Assembly (NCBI RefSeq): GCF_000378245.1
Contig: NZ_KB899492.1
Location: 475,438 to 539,437, forward strand
DNA length: 64,000 bases
Direction: 5' to 3'
Source of the DNA: Aromatoleum toluclasticum ATCC 700605
GTDB taxonomy: Bacteria > Pseudomonadota > Gammaproteobacteria > Burkholderiales > Rhodocyclaceae
In this document: piece by piece, positions 9,885 through 18,565 of the stretch
Position numbering within the stretch: the stretch's first letter is position 1
Layout of the letters: the number at the start of each line of letters is the position of its first letter
The notes under the pieces: model-generated
Database searches by the model: none
What the model saw: the letters and a program-made list of their open reading frames with translations, nothing else
What the model was told of the DNA's origin: nothing
Made by a program: the position numbers and the translations under genes

Positions 9885-11615
9885 ATGCCCTTCACCATCC
9901 ACGGGCTCCCCGTCTCGCAGGGCATCGCGATCGGCCACGTGCATCTGGTGTCGCACGCAATGCTGGAGGTGAACCACTACCACGTCGCAGTGAAATACCT
10001 GCCCGAGGAAGTGGAGCGCCTCAACGAGGCCGTCGCGACCGTGCAGGGCGAGCTGGTGGGGCTGAAAGCCGCCGCGACGGCCGGCCAGTCGCACAGCGAA
10101 GTCGGCGCCTTCGTAGACCTGCAGCTGATGATGCTGGCCGACCCGATGCTCATCGACGCCGCGCGTCATCTCATCACCGAGCGCCGCTGCAACGCGGAGT
10201 GGGCGCTGGTGCAGCAGATGGAGCTGGTGGTCGAGCAGTTCGAGCAGATCGAGGATCCCTACCTGCGCGAACGCAAGGCCGACGTCGTGCAGGTGATCGA
10301 GCGCATCGTGAAGGTGCTGCTGGGACACCCCGGCCATCTGCCGCCGAAGCGCCGCGACGGGCTGGGCACCATCATCGTCGCGCACGACCTGTCGCCGGCC
10401 GACACCATCGGCTTCCGCGACCACAACATCGGCGGCTTCGTCACCGACGTCGGCGGCCCGACCAGCCACACGGCGATCGTCGCGCGCAGCCTGCGCATCC
10501 CCGCGGTCGTCGGCCTGCACCACATCCGCCAGCTCGTCGAGGAGGACGAGCTGCTGATCATCGACGGCACGCGCGGGGTCGTGATCGTCGGGCCCGACGA
10601 GCGCATCGTCGAGGAATACCGCCTGCGCCGCAGCGAGCTGGAGCTGGAGCGCTCCAAGCTCAACCGCCTGAAGGACACGCCTGCCACGACGCTCGACGGC
10701 GAGGACGTGAAGATGCTCGCGAACATCGAGGGGCCGAAGGACCTCAATCAGGTGAAGGCGGTCAATGCCGACGGCGTGGGCCTGTACCGCACCGAATTCC
10801 TCTTCATCGGCCGCGATGCGCTGCCCGACGAGGACGAGCAGTACGAGGCCTACCGCGCGGTGCTCAAGTCGCTGCCGGGCAAGCCGGTGACCATCCGCAC
10901 TTTCGACGTCGGCGCCGACAAGGCGCTCAACGGCGTCGGCGCGCGCTTCGAGCCGAACCCGGCGCTGGGCCTGCGCGCGATCCGCTACTCGCTGGCGGAA
11001 CCGCAAATGTTCAAGACGCAGCTGCGCGCGCTGCTGCGCGCCTCGGTGCATGGCCAGTTGCGCGTCATGATCCCGATGCTCGCGCACGCGCACGAGATCG
11101 ACCAGTCGCTGCAGCTGATCGCGAAGGCGAAGGCGGAACTCGACGCAGAGGGTCTGAAGTACAACCCGCGCCTAGAGATCGGCGGGATGATCGAGGTGCC
11201 GGCCGCGGCGCTCGCGCTGGGCATGTTCATCCGCCGCCTGTCTTTCCTGTCGATCGGCACGAACGACCTGATCCAGTACACGCTCGCGATCGACCGCTCG
11301 GACGAGGCCGTCGTGCATCTGTACGACCCGCTGCACCCGGCGGTGCTGAAGCTGATCGCCGGCACGATCCAGGCGGGCGCGCGCTTCGGCCTGCCGGTGT
11401 CGGTGTGCGGCGAGATGGCGGGCGACCCGGCCTACACGCTGCTGCTGCTGGGCATGGGGCTGCGCAATTTCTCGATGCACCCGGGCCATATCCTCGAGAT
11501 CAAGCAGCAGGTGCTGCGCGCCGACCTCAACGAGCTGGCCCCGCGCGTGCAGCGCATCCTGAAGATGGACGAGCAGGCGAAGGTGCGGGATGCGGTGATG
11601 CGGCTGGCGGGGTAA
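9885..11615 (+). CDS. ptsI: PTS enzyme I (phosphoenolpyruvate-protein phosphotransferase)
   Basis: 576 residues. The active-site histidine is His195 in GGPTSHTAIVARS, and the PEP-binding barrel follows with LYRTEFLFIGR, the MIEVPAAA-type block and LSIGTNDLIQYT. The conserved catalytic cysteine is Cys508 (VCGEMAGDP). The enzyme takes phosphate from PEP to HPr. It is the last gene of the EIIA-HPr-EI operon and is followed by a REP-like repeat cluster rather than a simple terminator. Confidence 0.95.
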   Translation: MPFTIHGLPVSQGIAIGHVHLVSHAMLEVNHYHVAVKYLPEEVERLNEAVATVQGELVGLKAAATAGQSHSEVGAFVDLQLMMLADPMLIDAARHLITERRCNAEWALVQQMELVVEQFEQIEDPYLRERKADVVQVIERIVKVLLGHPGHLPPKRRDGLGTIIVAHDLSPADTIGFRDHNIGGFVTDVGGPTSHTAIVARSLRIPAVVGLHHIRQLVEEDELLIIDGTRGVVIVGPDERIVEEYRLRRSELELERSKLNRLKDTPATTLDGEDVKMLANIEGPKDLNQVKAVNADGVGLYRTEFLFIGRDALPDEDEQYEAYRAVLKSLPGKPVTIRTFDVGADKALNGVGARFEPNPALGLRAIRYSLAEPQMFKTQLRALLRASVHGQLRVMIPMLAHAHEIDQSLQLIAKAKAELDAEGLKYNPRLEIGGMIEVPAAALALGMFIRRLSFLSIGTNDLIQYTLAIDRSDEAVVHLYDPLHPAVLKLIAGTIQAGARFGLPVSVCGEMAGDPAYTLLLLGMGLRNFSMHPGHILEIKQQVLRADLNELAPRVQRILKMDEQAKVRDAVMRLAG

Positions 11616-11633
11616 TCCCGCTGCGCGGCCGCG

Positions 11634-11773
11634 TGTGGGAGCGGCTTCAGCCGCGAATGGGCGGTATCGCGCGCCGCACGGCTGATTCGCGGCTGAAGCC
11701 GCTCCCACAGGACGCCGCTCCCACAGGACGCCGCTCCCACAGGACGCCGCTCCCACAGTACGCCGCTCCCACA
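11634..11773. repeat. REP-like inverted pair with a 16-bp tandem tail
   Basis: TGTGGGAGCGGCTTCAGCC starts one arm at 11634, and the complementary arm ends at 11709. Together they form a long hairpin, a REPIN-like doublet. Four tandem 16-bp units of the form GGACGCCGCTCCCACA (the last begins GTAC) follow at 11710-11773, each repeating the outer end of the arm. Related doublets lie at 13670-13745 and 24655-24738. No transposase is adjacent. Confidence 0.85.
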
Positions 11774-11821
11774 GTACGCGGGCGTTTGACAATTGATCCC
11801 GCGCACGCTAATTTTTGAGCC

Positions 11822-11876
11822 TTAGCGCCGATTTGAACCACAGCTTGCGGGCGCTCAATAAATCCGGCTAAAGCGA
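11822..11876 (+). promoter_or_regulatory. SAM-II riboswitch upstream of metX
   Basis: AGCGCC (11824-11829) pairs with GGCGCT (11850-11855) as P1. Between and after them are the SAM-II conserved elements GATTTGA, CTTGC, ATAAAT and GGCTAAAG in the right order and spacing. SAM-II is a compact H-type pseudoknot that represses methionine biosynthesis genes on binding S-adenosylmethionine. The downstream gene is metX, the standard target. Confidence 0.87.
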
Positions 11877-11882
11877 GGGCGA

Positions 11883-11917
11883 CCCAGTCCGCGTTTTCCA
11901 AGCCGGCTGGGTTTTTT
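11883..11917 (+). terminator. possible SAM-II expression-platform terminator
   Basis: CCCAG (11883-11887) and CTGGG (11907-11911) form a short stem followed by six T. AGCCGG (11901-11906) within it is complementary to CCGGCT (11864-11869) in the pseudoknot strand of the riboswitch. Ligand-bound and terminator structures could therefore compete. The stem is weak, so control of translation is an alternative. Confidence 0.45.
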
Positions 11918-11936
11918 CGTTTACAAGAATACGGCC

Positions 11937-13064
11937 ATGATCCAACCCCAATCCGTCGGAGTCGTCGCCCCGCAACGGGCGCACTTCGCCGAGCCGCTGC
12001 CCTTGCGCAGCGGAGGCACGCTGCCCGAATACGAGCTGGTCTACGAGACCTACGGCGAACTGAACGCGGACCGCAGCAACGCGGTGCTCGTGTGCCACGC
12101 GCTGTCGGGCTCGCACCACGTCGCCGGCCATTATGCGGACGACGCGAAGAACGTCGGCTGGTGGGACAACGTCGTCGGTCCGGGCAAGCCGCTCGACACG
12201 CGCAAGTTCTTCGTCATCGGCGTGAACAACCTCGGCGGCTGCCACGGCTCGACCGGGCCGATGTCAATCAACCCGGCGACCGGCCAGCCGTGGGGGGCGG
12301 ACTTCCCCTTCGTGACGGTGGAGGACTGGGTCGAGGCGCAGGCGCGGCTCGCCGACCGGCTGGGCATCCGGCGCTTCGCCGCGGTGATGGGCGGCAGCCT
12401 GGGCGGCATGCAGGCGCTGTCATGGACGCTGCAATACCCGGAGCGCGTCGCCAATGCGGTCGTGATCGCGTCGGCGCCCAAACTGACGGCGCAGAACATC
12501 GCGTTCAACGAGGTCGCGCGCCAGGCGATCCTGTCCGACCCCGACTTCCACGGCGGCCACTACTACGCGCATGGCGTCGTGCCGACGCGCGGCCTGAAGC
12601 TCGCGCGCATGGTCGGCCACATCACCTATCTGTCCGATGACGCGATGGGCGACAAGTTCGGTCGCAGCCTGCGCCACGGCAAGGCGATCTACAGCTACGA
12701 CGTGGAGTTCGAGATCGAATCCTACCTGCGCTACCAGGGCGACAAGTTCGCGGGTTTCTTCGACGCGAACACCTACCTGCTGGCGACCAAGGCGCTCGAC
12801 TACTTCGACCCGGCCTTCGAGCATGGCGGCAACCTGCCGGCGGCGCTATCGCGGGCGACGGCCGACTTCCTCGTCGTGTCCTTCAGCACCGACTGGCGCT
12901 TCTCGCCCGCGCGGAGCCGCGAGATCGTCTATGCGCTGCTGCACAACCAGCGCAACGTGAGCTACGCGCAGATCGAGAGCGACGCGGGGCACGATTCCTT
13001 CCTGCTCGACGAAGCGCAGTACCACGCGCTGCTGACCGCCTACTTCGACCGCATCAAGGTTTAG
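11937..13064 (+). CDS. metX: homoserine O-acyltransferase MetX
   Basis: 375 residues, alpha/beta-hydrolase fold. The nucleophile is Ser154 in [14 protein letters not shown]. The N-terminal block [11 protein letters not shown] and the C-terminal D-x-D/H region ([11 protein letters not shown]) complete the triad. It acylates homoserine in methionine synthesis. Proteobacterial MetX enzymes may use succinyl- or acetyl-CoA and I cannot decide which from sequence alone. It is overlapped closely by metW (2-bp gap), a conserved pair, and is controlled by the SAM-II riboswitch upstream. Confidence 0.94.
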   Translation: MIQPQSVGVVAPQRAHFAEPLPLRSGGTLPEYELVYETYGELNADRSNAVLVCHALSGSHHVAGHYADDAKNVGWWDNVVGPGKPLDTRKFFVIGVNNLGGCHGSTGPMSINPATGQPWGADFPFVTVEDWVEAQARLADRLGIRRFAAVMGGSLGGMQALSWTLQYPERVANAVVIASAPKLTAQNIAFNEVARQAILSDPDFHGGHYYAHGVVPTRGLKLARMVGHITYLSDDAMGDKFGRSLRHGKAIYSYDVEFEIESYLRYQGDKFAGFFDANTYLLATKALDYFDPAFEHGGNLPAALSRATADFLVVSFSTDWRFSPARSREIVYALLHNQRNVSYAQIESDAGHDSFLLDEAQYHALLTAYFDRIKV

Positions 13065-13066
13065 CC

Positions 13067-13654
13067 ATGTCCTACCGTTACGACTACGAAGTCATCACCC
13101 AGTGGATCGCGCCGGGGGAAAAGGTGCTCGACCTCGGCTGCGGCGACGGCAGCCTGCTCAAGCATCTCGCCGAGGTGCGCCAGGTGCGGGGTTACGGCGT
13201 CGAGAACGACCCGGACAAGCTGCTCGCGTGCACGAGGAACGGCGTCAACGTGATCCAGATGGACATGGAGAAGGGGCTCGCCGGCATCGAGGACGGCTTC
13301 TTCGACCACGTGATCATGAGCCTGTCGCTGCAGGCGATGCACAACACGCAGGGCATTCTCGTGGAGATGCTGCGGGTCGCGCGCGAAGCGGTCGTGAGCT
13401 TCCCGAACTTCGGCTACTGGCGCCACCGCCAGAGCATCCTCAACGGCCGCATGCCGGTGTCGGAGAGCCTGCCGCACCAGTGGTTCAACACGCCCAACGT
13501 GCGCTTCTTCACGATCTCGGATTTCGATGCGCTGTGCGAGATGAACGGCATCGCGGTGCGCGAGCGGCTGGCCTTCGACGAGGGCAAGCTGATCCTCGAC
13601 GAGCCCAACTTCCTCGCCAGCGTGGCGGTGTATCGGCTCGGGCGCGGAAACTGA
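13067..13654 (+). CDS. metW: methionine biosynthesis protein MetW
   Basis: 195 residues with a class I methyltransferase-like fold: motif I is VLDLGCGDGSLL, then GVENDP. The block FFDHVIMSLSLQAMHN and the ending ANFLASVAVYRL-type are typical of MetW. It starts 2 bp after the metX stop, so the two are translationally linked. MetW is required with MetX for homoserine acylation in some proteobacteria. A methyltransferase reaction has not been shown for the family. Confidence 0.93.
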   Translation: MSYRYDYEVITQWIAPGEKVLDLGCGDGSLLKHLAEVRQVRGYGVENDPDKLLACTRNGVNVIQMDMEKGLAGIEDGFFDHVIMSLSLQAMHNTQGILVEMLRVAREAVVSFPNFGYWRHRQSILNGRMPVSESLPHQWFNTPNVRFFTISDFDALCEMNGIAVRERLAFDEGKLILDEPNFLASVAVYRLGRGN

Positions 13655-13669
13655 GCGTATATTTTTCCC

Positions 13670-13745
13670 TGTGGGAGCGGCTTCAGCCGCGAATCGGCGC
13701 TGCCGCAAGCTGAGCGGCCCATTCGCGGCTGAAGCCGCTCCCACA
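13670..13745. repeat. REP-like inverted pair after metW
   Basis: TGTGGGAGCGGCTTCAGCC at 13670 pairs with its complement ending at 13745 around a loop of about 26 bp. It is the same family as at 11634 and 24655. Its place right after the metXW operon means it may act as a terminator. Confidence 0.85.
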
Positions 13746-13776
13746 GTACGCCCCCGGCCAGGGGGCGGGGTGTTAC

Positions 13777-14094
13777 TCAGCCGACGACAAAATTCGGGAC
13801 GTCGACGCGTACGGTCGGACGGCCCAGCGCGACGGCGGTGGCGGCGGCGAACTGCTTCGCCCAGTCTCCGCGCTCCTTGAAGCGTTCTTCGCCGCCGTAC
13901 TTGGCGACGTTGAGGATCATGTCGAGCACGAGGATCTTGCCCATCGGGTTCGACGGCGTGCATTCGAGCCGCTCGAATTCGCCCGACAGCCAGGCGCGCG
14001 CCTGGTCCTTCGCGAGACTGGCGGCGTCGGCGTCCGACACGATCGTCTCGTATTCGCGCTCGGCACCGAAAACCACGTTGATGTGCTGCGTCAT
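13777..14094 (-). CDS. conserved small protein of unknown function
   Basis: 105 residues from the ATG at 14094, which follows a strong purine-rich ribosome site (GAGAGGAGAGAGGG) on the minus strand. The protein starts MTQHINVVFGAE and contains KILVLDMILNVAKYGGEERF. It has no signal peptide or membrane segment, is acidic overall, and its fold is probably alpha/beta. I do not recognise the family. A much longer reading frame continues upstream on this strand, but it crosses ampG in antisense and has no support. The gene is convergent with metXW and divergent from ampG. Confidence 0.7.
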   Translation of the reverse strand: MTQHINVVFGAEREYETIVSDADAASLAKDQARAWLSGEFERLECTPSNPMGKILVLDMILNVAKYGGEERFKERGDWAKQFAAATAVALGRPTVRVDVPNFVVG

Positions 14095-14274
14095 CCCTCT
14101 CTCCTCTCGTTCTTGGTTTATGCGTTGAACGTGCATTCTCGGGCGAGTCGCGCACGCAGGCAAGCCCGTCCCGGCTCCCGCGCCGGCGAGGCCGGAATGT
14201 AAGGCGCTGCTGCGCCGGCGGCACCCGCAACAGCAATCTGGGATAATGCGCCGAACCCTCGCCGAAAGCTTCCA

Positions 14275-15603
14275 GTGCCGTCCATTCCCTCCGCTCCGCC
14301 CCCCGCCGGCCCGGCCTCTTCCCGTCCCGCCTGGCAGGACGCCCTGCTCAACCGCCGGATGCTGATCTGCATCTTCACCGGTTTCTCGTCGGGCCTGCCG
14401 CTGTACCTGCTGCTGAATCTGGTGCCGGCGTGGCTCAAGACCGAGGGCTTGTCGCTGAAGGCGATCGGGGCGTTCGCGCTGATCCAGTTCCCCTACACGT
14501 GGAAGTTCGTATGGGCGCCGCTGCTGGACCGCTTCGGCATCCTGCCGTGGCTGGGACGGCGGCGCAGCTGGATGCTGGTGTCGCAACTGGGGCTGGTCGC
14601 GGCGATCGCATGGCTCGGGCAGCTGTCCCCGACCGAGAACCTGATGCTGGTGGTCGCCCTGACGGCGGTGCTGGCCTTCCTGTCGGCGACGCAGGACATT
14701 GCGCTCGATGCTTTCCGCCGCGAGATCCTGCCCGATATCGAGCTGGGGCTGGGCAATGCGATCCACGTGAACGCCTACCGCATCGCCGGACTCGTGCCGG
14801 GCTCGCTGGCGCTGATCCTCGCCGACCGCCTGCCCTGGGGCGAGGTGTTCGTCATCACCGCGCTGTTCATGCTGCCGGGCGTGGCGATGACGCTGCTGGC
14901 GAAGGAGCCGGCGATCGCAGCGGGCGCGCCGCGCACGTTGCGCGACGCGGTGGTCGAGCCCTTCCGCGAGTTCTTCGGCCGCCACGGTCTGCGCTCGGCG
15001 CTGCTGGTGCTGGCCTTCCTGTTCCTCTACAAGCTCGGCGACTCGCTGTGCACGGCGCTGGCGACGCCCTTCTACCTCGACATGGGCTTCACCAAGACCG
15101 AGATCGGCCTGATCGCGAAGAACGCGGGCCTGTGGCCGTCGGTGATCGGCGGCATCCTCGGCGGCATCTGGATGCTGAAGCTGGGCATCAACCGCGCGCT
15201 GTGGCTGTTCGGCGTGGTGCAGGTGGCGAGCATCCTCGGCTTCGTGTGGATGGCCTGGCTGGGCACGGCACCGTCGGATGCGGCGCGCCTGAGCGCGCTC
15301 GCGATCGTGATCTCGGCGGAGGCCGCGGGGGTCGGGCTGGGCACCACGGCTTTCGTCGCCTACATGGCGCGCACGACCCACCCCGCCTACACGGCGACCC
15401 AGCTTGCGCTGTTCACGAGCCTGATGGCCGTGCCGCGCACCTTCATCAATGCGTCGGCCGGCTGGCTGGTCGAACGCATGGGGTGGTACGACTTCTTCTG
15501 GCTGTGCTTCTTCCTGGCCGTGCCGGGCATGCTGCTGCTGATCAAGGTCGCGCCGTGGAACGGCGAGGCGAAGGCGATCGCGGCAGCGCCGGAGCGGGCC
15601 TGA
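14275..15603 (+). CDS. ampG: AmpG-type muropeptide MFS permease
   Basis: 442 residues, mostly hydrophobic, with at least 12 predicted membrane helices. It carries the AmpG signatures TGFSSGLPLYLL near the start, SATQDIALDAFRREILP and the mid-protein block FLYKLGDSLCTALATPFYLDMGF. AmpG imports GlcNAc-anhydro-MurNAc peptides for cell-wall recycling. GTG 14275 is taken as the start because the in-frame sequence upstream has no alternative. GATAAT at 14243-14248 may be the -10 box. The next gene begins 15 bp after its stop, so the glycosylase is probably co-transcribed. Confidence 0.92.
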   Translation: MPSIPSAPPPAGPASSRPAWQDALLNRRMLICIFTGFSSGLPLYLLLNLVPAWLKTEGLSLKAIGAFALIQFPYTWKFVWAPLLDRFGILPWLGRRRSWMLVSQLGLVAAIAWLGQLSPTENLMLVVALTAVLAFLSATQDIALDAFRREILPDIELGLGNAIHVNAYRIAGLVPGSLALILADRLPWGEVFVITALFMLPGVAMTLLAKEPAIAAGAPRTLRDAVVEPFREFFGRHGLRSALLVLAFLFLYKLGDSLCTALATPFYLDMGFTKTEIGLIAKNAGLWPSVIGGILGGIWMLKLGINRALWLFGVVQVASILGFVWMAWLGTAPSDAARLSALAIVISAEAAGVGLGTTAFVAYMARTTHPAYTATQLALFTSLMAVPRTFINASAGWLVERMGWYDFFWLCFFLAVPGMLLLIKVAPWNGEAKAIAAAPERA

Positions 15604-15618
15604 TTCCTGACGCTGACA

Positions 15619-16344
15619 ATGACCACGACTACTGCAGATTCCCTGATCGCCGCGGCGCATGCGCTGTCGGGCACCCTCGACGCGATGCGCTTCGCCGCAC
15701 CGGTAAGCCACGTCTATAACCCGCTCGACTATGCGTGGGGGATCCACGAGGACTACCTGCGCCGGTATGCGGCGGGCCGCAAGCGCATCGTGTTCCTCGG
15801 CATGAATCCCGGCCCCTTCGGCATGGCGCAGACCGGGGTGCCCTTCGGCGAGATCGACGCGGTGCGCGACTGGCTGGGCCTCGCGGGGCCGGTCGGCAAG
15901 CCGGCGGTCGAGAATCCCAAGCGCCCGGTCGAGGGCTTCGGCTGCGCGCGCTCGGAAGTGAGCGGACGCCGCCTGTGGGGGCTCTTCCGCGAGCGCTTCG
16001 GCACGGCCGAAGCCTTCTTCGCCGAGCATTTCGTCGCCAACTACTGCCCGCTGGCCTTTTTCGACGGCGGCCGCAACGTGACGCCGGACAAGCTGCCGGC
16101 GGCCGAATCGCAGCCGCTGCTCGCGGCCTGCGACGAGCACCTGCGCCGCATGATCGACGCGCTCGCGCCCGACTGGGTGATCGGCGTCGGCGCGTGGGCG
16201 GAATCGCGCGCGGCCGCGGCGCTGACCGGACACAAGCTACGCATCGGGCGCGTGCTGCACCCCAGCCCCGCGAGCCCGGCAGCGAACCGCGGCTGGTCCG
16301 AGGCGGCGAGCCGCCAGCTCGCGGAGCTGGGAATCTGGCCATGA
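15619..16344 (+). CDS. SMUG1-type single-strand-selective uracil-DNA glycosylase
   Basis: 241 residues. The SMUG1 signature GMNPGPFGMAQTGVPFGE starts at Gly61, with Asn63 as the catalytic residue of this family. The second active-site motif is HPSPASPAANRGW from His214. The enzyme removes uracil and 5-hydroxymethyluracil in base excision repair. Its 3' end matters for genome structure. The last 106 bp before the final Pro codon and stop (16233-16338) are repeated at 24518-24623, on the far side of the restriction island. The gene itself is intact and ends GIW-P-stop. Confidence 0.9.
   Translation: MTTTTADSLIAAAHALSGTLDAMRFAAPVSHVYNPLDYAWGIHEDYLRRYAAGRKRIVFLGMNPGPFGMAQTGVPFGEIDAVRDWLGLAGPVGKPAVENPKRPVEGFGCARSEVSGRRLWGLFRERFGTAEAFFAEHFVANYCPLAFFDGGRNVTPDKLPAAESQPLLAACDEHLRRMIDALAPDWVIGVGAWAESRAAAALTGHKLRIGRVLHPSPASPAANRGWSEAASRQLAELGIWP
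16233..16338 (+). repeat. direct repeat, copy 1 (3' end of the glycosylase gene)
   Basis: 106 bp, matching 24518-24623 at 104 positions. The two mismatches (16239 and 16281) are both third-codon, synonymous changes. The repeat ends at the Trp codon just before the stop. The two copies bracket the type I restriction-modification genes. Confidence 0.9.
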
Positions 16345-16388
16345 TTGCGTGAGCGCCTTGCGCCGGACACGGCGGCATTGCCAAGATG

Positions 16389-16401
16389 AGCGATGATCGC
16401 T
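16389..16401. promoter_or_regulatory. palindrome upstream of hsdM
   Basis: AGCGATGATCGCT is a perfect 6+1+6 palindrome 75 bp before the hsdM start. It may be an operator for the restriction genes. No controller protein gene is present. Confidence 0.3.
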
Positions 16402-16475
16402 GAATATTCGGGCGGCACGGTACTGCAAAATCCTCTGCCAGCCATCAGAGACAGCGACGCTGAACACAGGACAAC

Positions 16476-18563
16476 ATGAGTCAGAAAATCGGGGCGGGCC
16501 TGCTCTCCTGCGCGGACAAGATCTGGGAAACCGCCGATACCTTGCGCGGCGCGGGCATCAAGGCGAGCGAATGGCCCGCCTACATGATGCCCTTCTTCGC
16601 GCTGATGATGCTCGAATCACGGCTGCGGCGCTTTCGGCAGACGCAAATCGACACGTTCAAGAAGGAAACCGTCGGCGACTTCAGCCTCGACGATGCGGCG
16701 CATATCGAATGGCTGGAATACTCTGCGAAGGCCGCCAACAAGGGCTTTCACCGGGATTTGCTGTTGCATGGCAAGGGCCTGCGGGAAACCTGCCTCGTTC
16801 CCGGCGGCAACTTCCTCAACCGGCTGCTTTCGCACCTCGACCAGTACGACCCCGACACCAAGCGCCTGCTGGGTATCGGCTATGCCCAGGGGCACGCCAA
16901 GTTCCTCGACATGCAGGGCAAGGCGTCCGACCTGTTCGCCCGCGACAACTGCCCGCTTTTCCCCTTTGCGCAAAAGTGGGCGGCGATCGACCTCACCCCC
17001 TTCGACAACTCCGAAATCACCACCATCGAGGAGCACATCAAACGCAAGTGGGGGGACATCTCGGCCGAAACGGCCGGCGAACAATACACCCCATCGGACG
17101 TCATCGACCTCGCCACGGCCGTCATCGTCGAGTTGCGGCGCGAGGGCAAAGGCGGCACAGGCATTGCCGATGTTTACGACATGGCCTGCGGCGGCGGCAA
17201 CTTCCTGTACGCCACCGAGGATGCCCTGCGCGAAGCCTTCCCCGAACTCTCGGTGCGCACACGCGGGCAGGACAACAACGATGCGCTGTTCGCGCTCGCC
17301 GCCATCGAGGCACGTTTCCGTCAGGATGCCCGCATCGAATGGGGCAACACCCTGACCAACGATCTGTTCCTGCTCGACGAATTCGACGTCATCGTCGCCA
17401 ATCCACCTTACGGTGTCGACTGGAAGGACTTCAAGAAGTCGCTGGAAATGGACGCCTCGGGCCGCTTCGACAAGAACCGCATGCCGCCCACGTCCGACGG
17501 CCAACTCCTGTTCCTGCAGCACGCAGCGTTCCATCTGTCCGATACGGGCGTCGCCGCCGTCGTCCATTCCGGCTCGACGCTGTTCTCCGGGGATGCCGGC
17601 GGCGGTGAGTCGGAGACCCGCCGCTGGCTGATCCAGGAACAGGATATCGTCGAAGCCATCATCCAGTTGCCGAAGAACGAGTTCTTCAACACCGGCATCT
17701 CGACCTACCTCTGGATTCTGAATCGCGCCAAGCCGAAAGCCCGCAAGGGGCAGGTGCTGCTGATCAACGCCGAGACCTGCTTCACCAAGCTCAGGAAGAA
17801 CCTCAACCAGAAGAATTGCGAGATCGACGACGCCAATCGGGCGCGCATCGTGCAAGCCTTCCGTGACTTCGCGGACGGCCCGCTGGCCCGCAGACTGCCG
17901 GTCGACGCCCTGCTCTACAACAAGGTGGAAATCGAACTGCACCGGCACGACGAACAGGGCCGCGCAATCCAGGACGAAGCGAAGATCGAGGGCGAGAAGA
18001 TCGTCGTCCGCTTCGACGATGCCGACTATGCCATCGACGGCGGCGTTCTCGATCTCGCCGCCTTCGAGGGCAAAACCGTCAAGGAAGCCGTCGCGCTATT
18101 CAACGAGGCGGCGCGCAATGCCGGACAAGCCGTCGTATCGATCGCTGGCGGCAGTTGCTACCGGCGCGACAACGACACCGGCGCCATCACCATCGACGGG
18201 GAGGCGAAGGGGCTGGGCGTGCTCGCGGTAAAGGCAAAGATCGCCAAGTCCAAGGGCCGGGAACTCGCCAAGGTGGACATCCTGCTCGGCCCGCTTTGGG
18301 AAAAGGACACCGAGACCGTGCCTTACGCGTCGGATGCCGCCACCAACGACCAGAACATCGGGGACTTCCTCGCCAAGTGGGTGCATGAGCCGTGGCGCAT
18401 CCTCGGCGTGAAGATCGGTAGCGAGATCAACTTCAACCGCGTTTTCCCGAAGAGGCGCGAAGTCCGGCCGACCAATGACATCCTGAAGGACATCGCTGCC
18501 GTCGAGGAAGAGATGGCACGGCTGGAAGCCGAGATCGCCGCCGATCTTCGCTCGGAGGGGTGA
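16476..18563 (+). CDS. hsdM: type I restriction-modification DNA methyltransferase HsdM
   Basis: 695 residues. The N-terminal helical domain is followed by an N6-adenine methylase core. The SAM-binding motif I is DMACGGGNF (from Asp235) and the catalytic motif IV is NPPY (309-312). The C-terminal 200 residues are charged and suited to contact HsdS. It methylates adenine in both strands of the target recognised by HsdS. The stop overlaps the region of the next start, with the HsdS ribosome site GGAGGGG inside the end of this gene. An AGGACA ribosome site precedes the ATG. Confidence 0.94.
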   Translation: MSQKIGAGLLSCADKIWETADTLRGAGIKASEWPAYMMPFFALMMLESRLRRFRQTQIDTFKKETVGDFSLDDAAHIEWLEYSAKAANKGFHRDLLLHGKGLRETCLVPGGNFLNRLLSHLDQYDPDTKRLLGIGYAQGHAKFLDMQGKASDLFARDNCPLFPFAQKWAAIDLTPFDNSEITTIEEHIKRKWGDISAETAGEQYTPSDVIDLATAVIVELRREGKGGTGIADVYDMACGGGNFLYATEDALREAFPELSVRTRGQDNNDALFALAAIEARFRQDARIEWGNTLTNDLFLLDEFDVIVANPPYGVDWKDFKKSLEMDASGRFDKNRMPPTSDGQLLFLQHAAFHLSDTGVAAVVHSGSTLFSGDAGGGESETRRWLIQEQDIVEAIIQLPKNEFFNTGISTYLWILNRAKPKARKGQVLLINAETCFTKLRKNLNQKNCEIDDANRARIVQAFRDFADGPLARRLPVDALLYNKVEIELHRHDEQGRAIQDEAKIEGEKIVVRFDDADYAIDGGVLDLAAFEGKTVKEAVALFNEAARNAGQAVVSIAGGSCYRRDNDTGAITIDGEAKGLGVLAVKAKIAKSKGRELAKVDILLGPLWEKDTETVPYASDAATNDQNIGDFLAKWVHEPWRILGVKIGSEINFNRVFPKRREVRPTNDILKDIAAVEEEMARLEAEIAADLRSEG

Positions 18564-18565
18564 CG

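Noticed and set aside
11710..11773. A CRISPR-like array
   Set aside because: The 16-bp units are directly adjacent, with no unique spacers, and are copies of the REP arm end.
14095..16233. A minus-strand protein of 818 residues ending in the small gene at 13777
   Set aside because: It runs antisense through ampG and the glycosylase. The last 105 residues have their own strong ribosome site and are taken as the gene.
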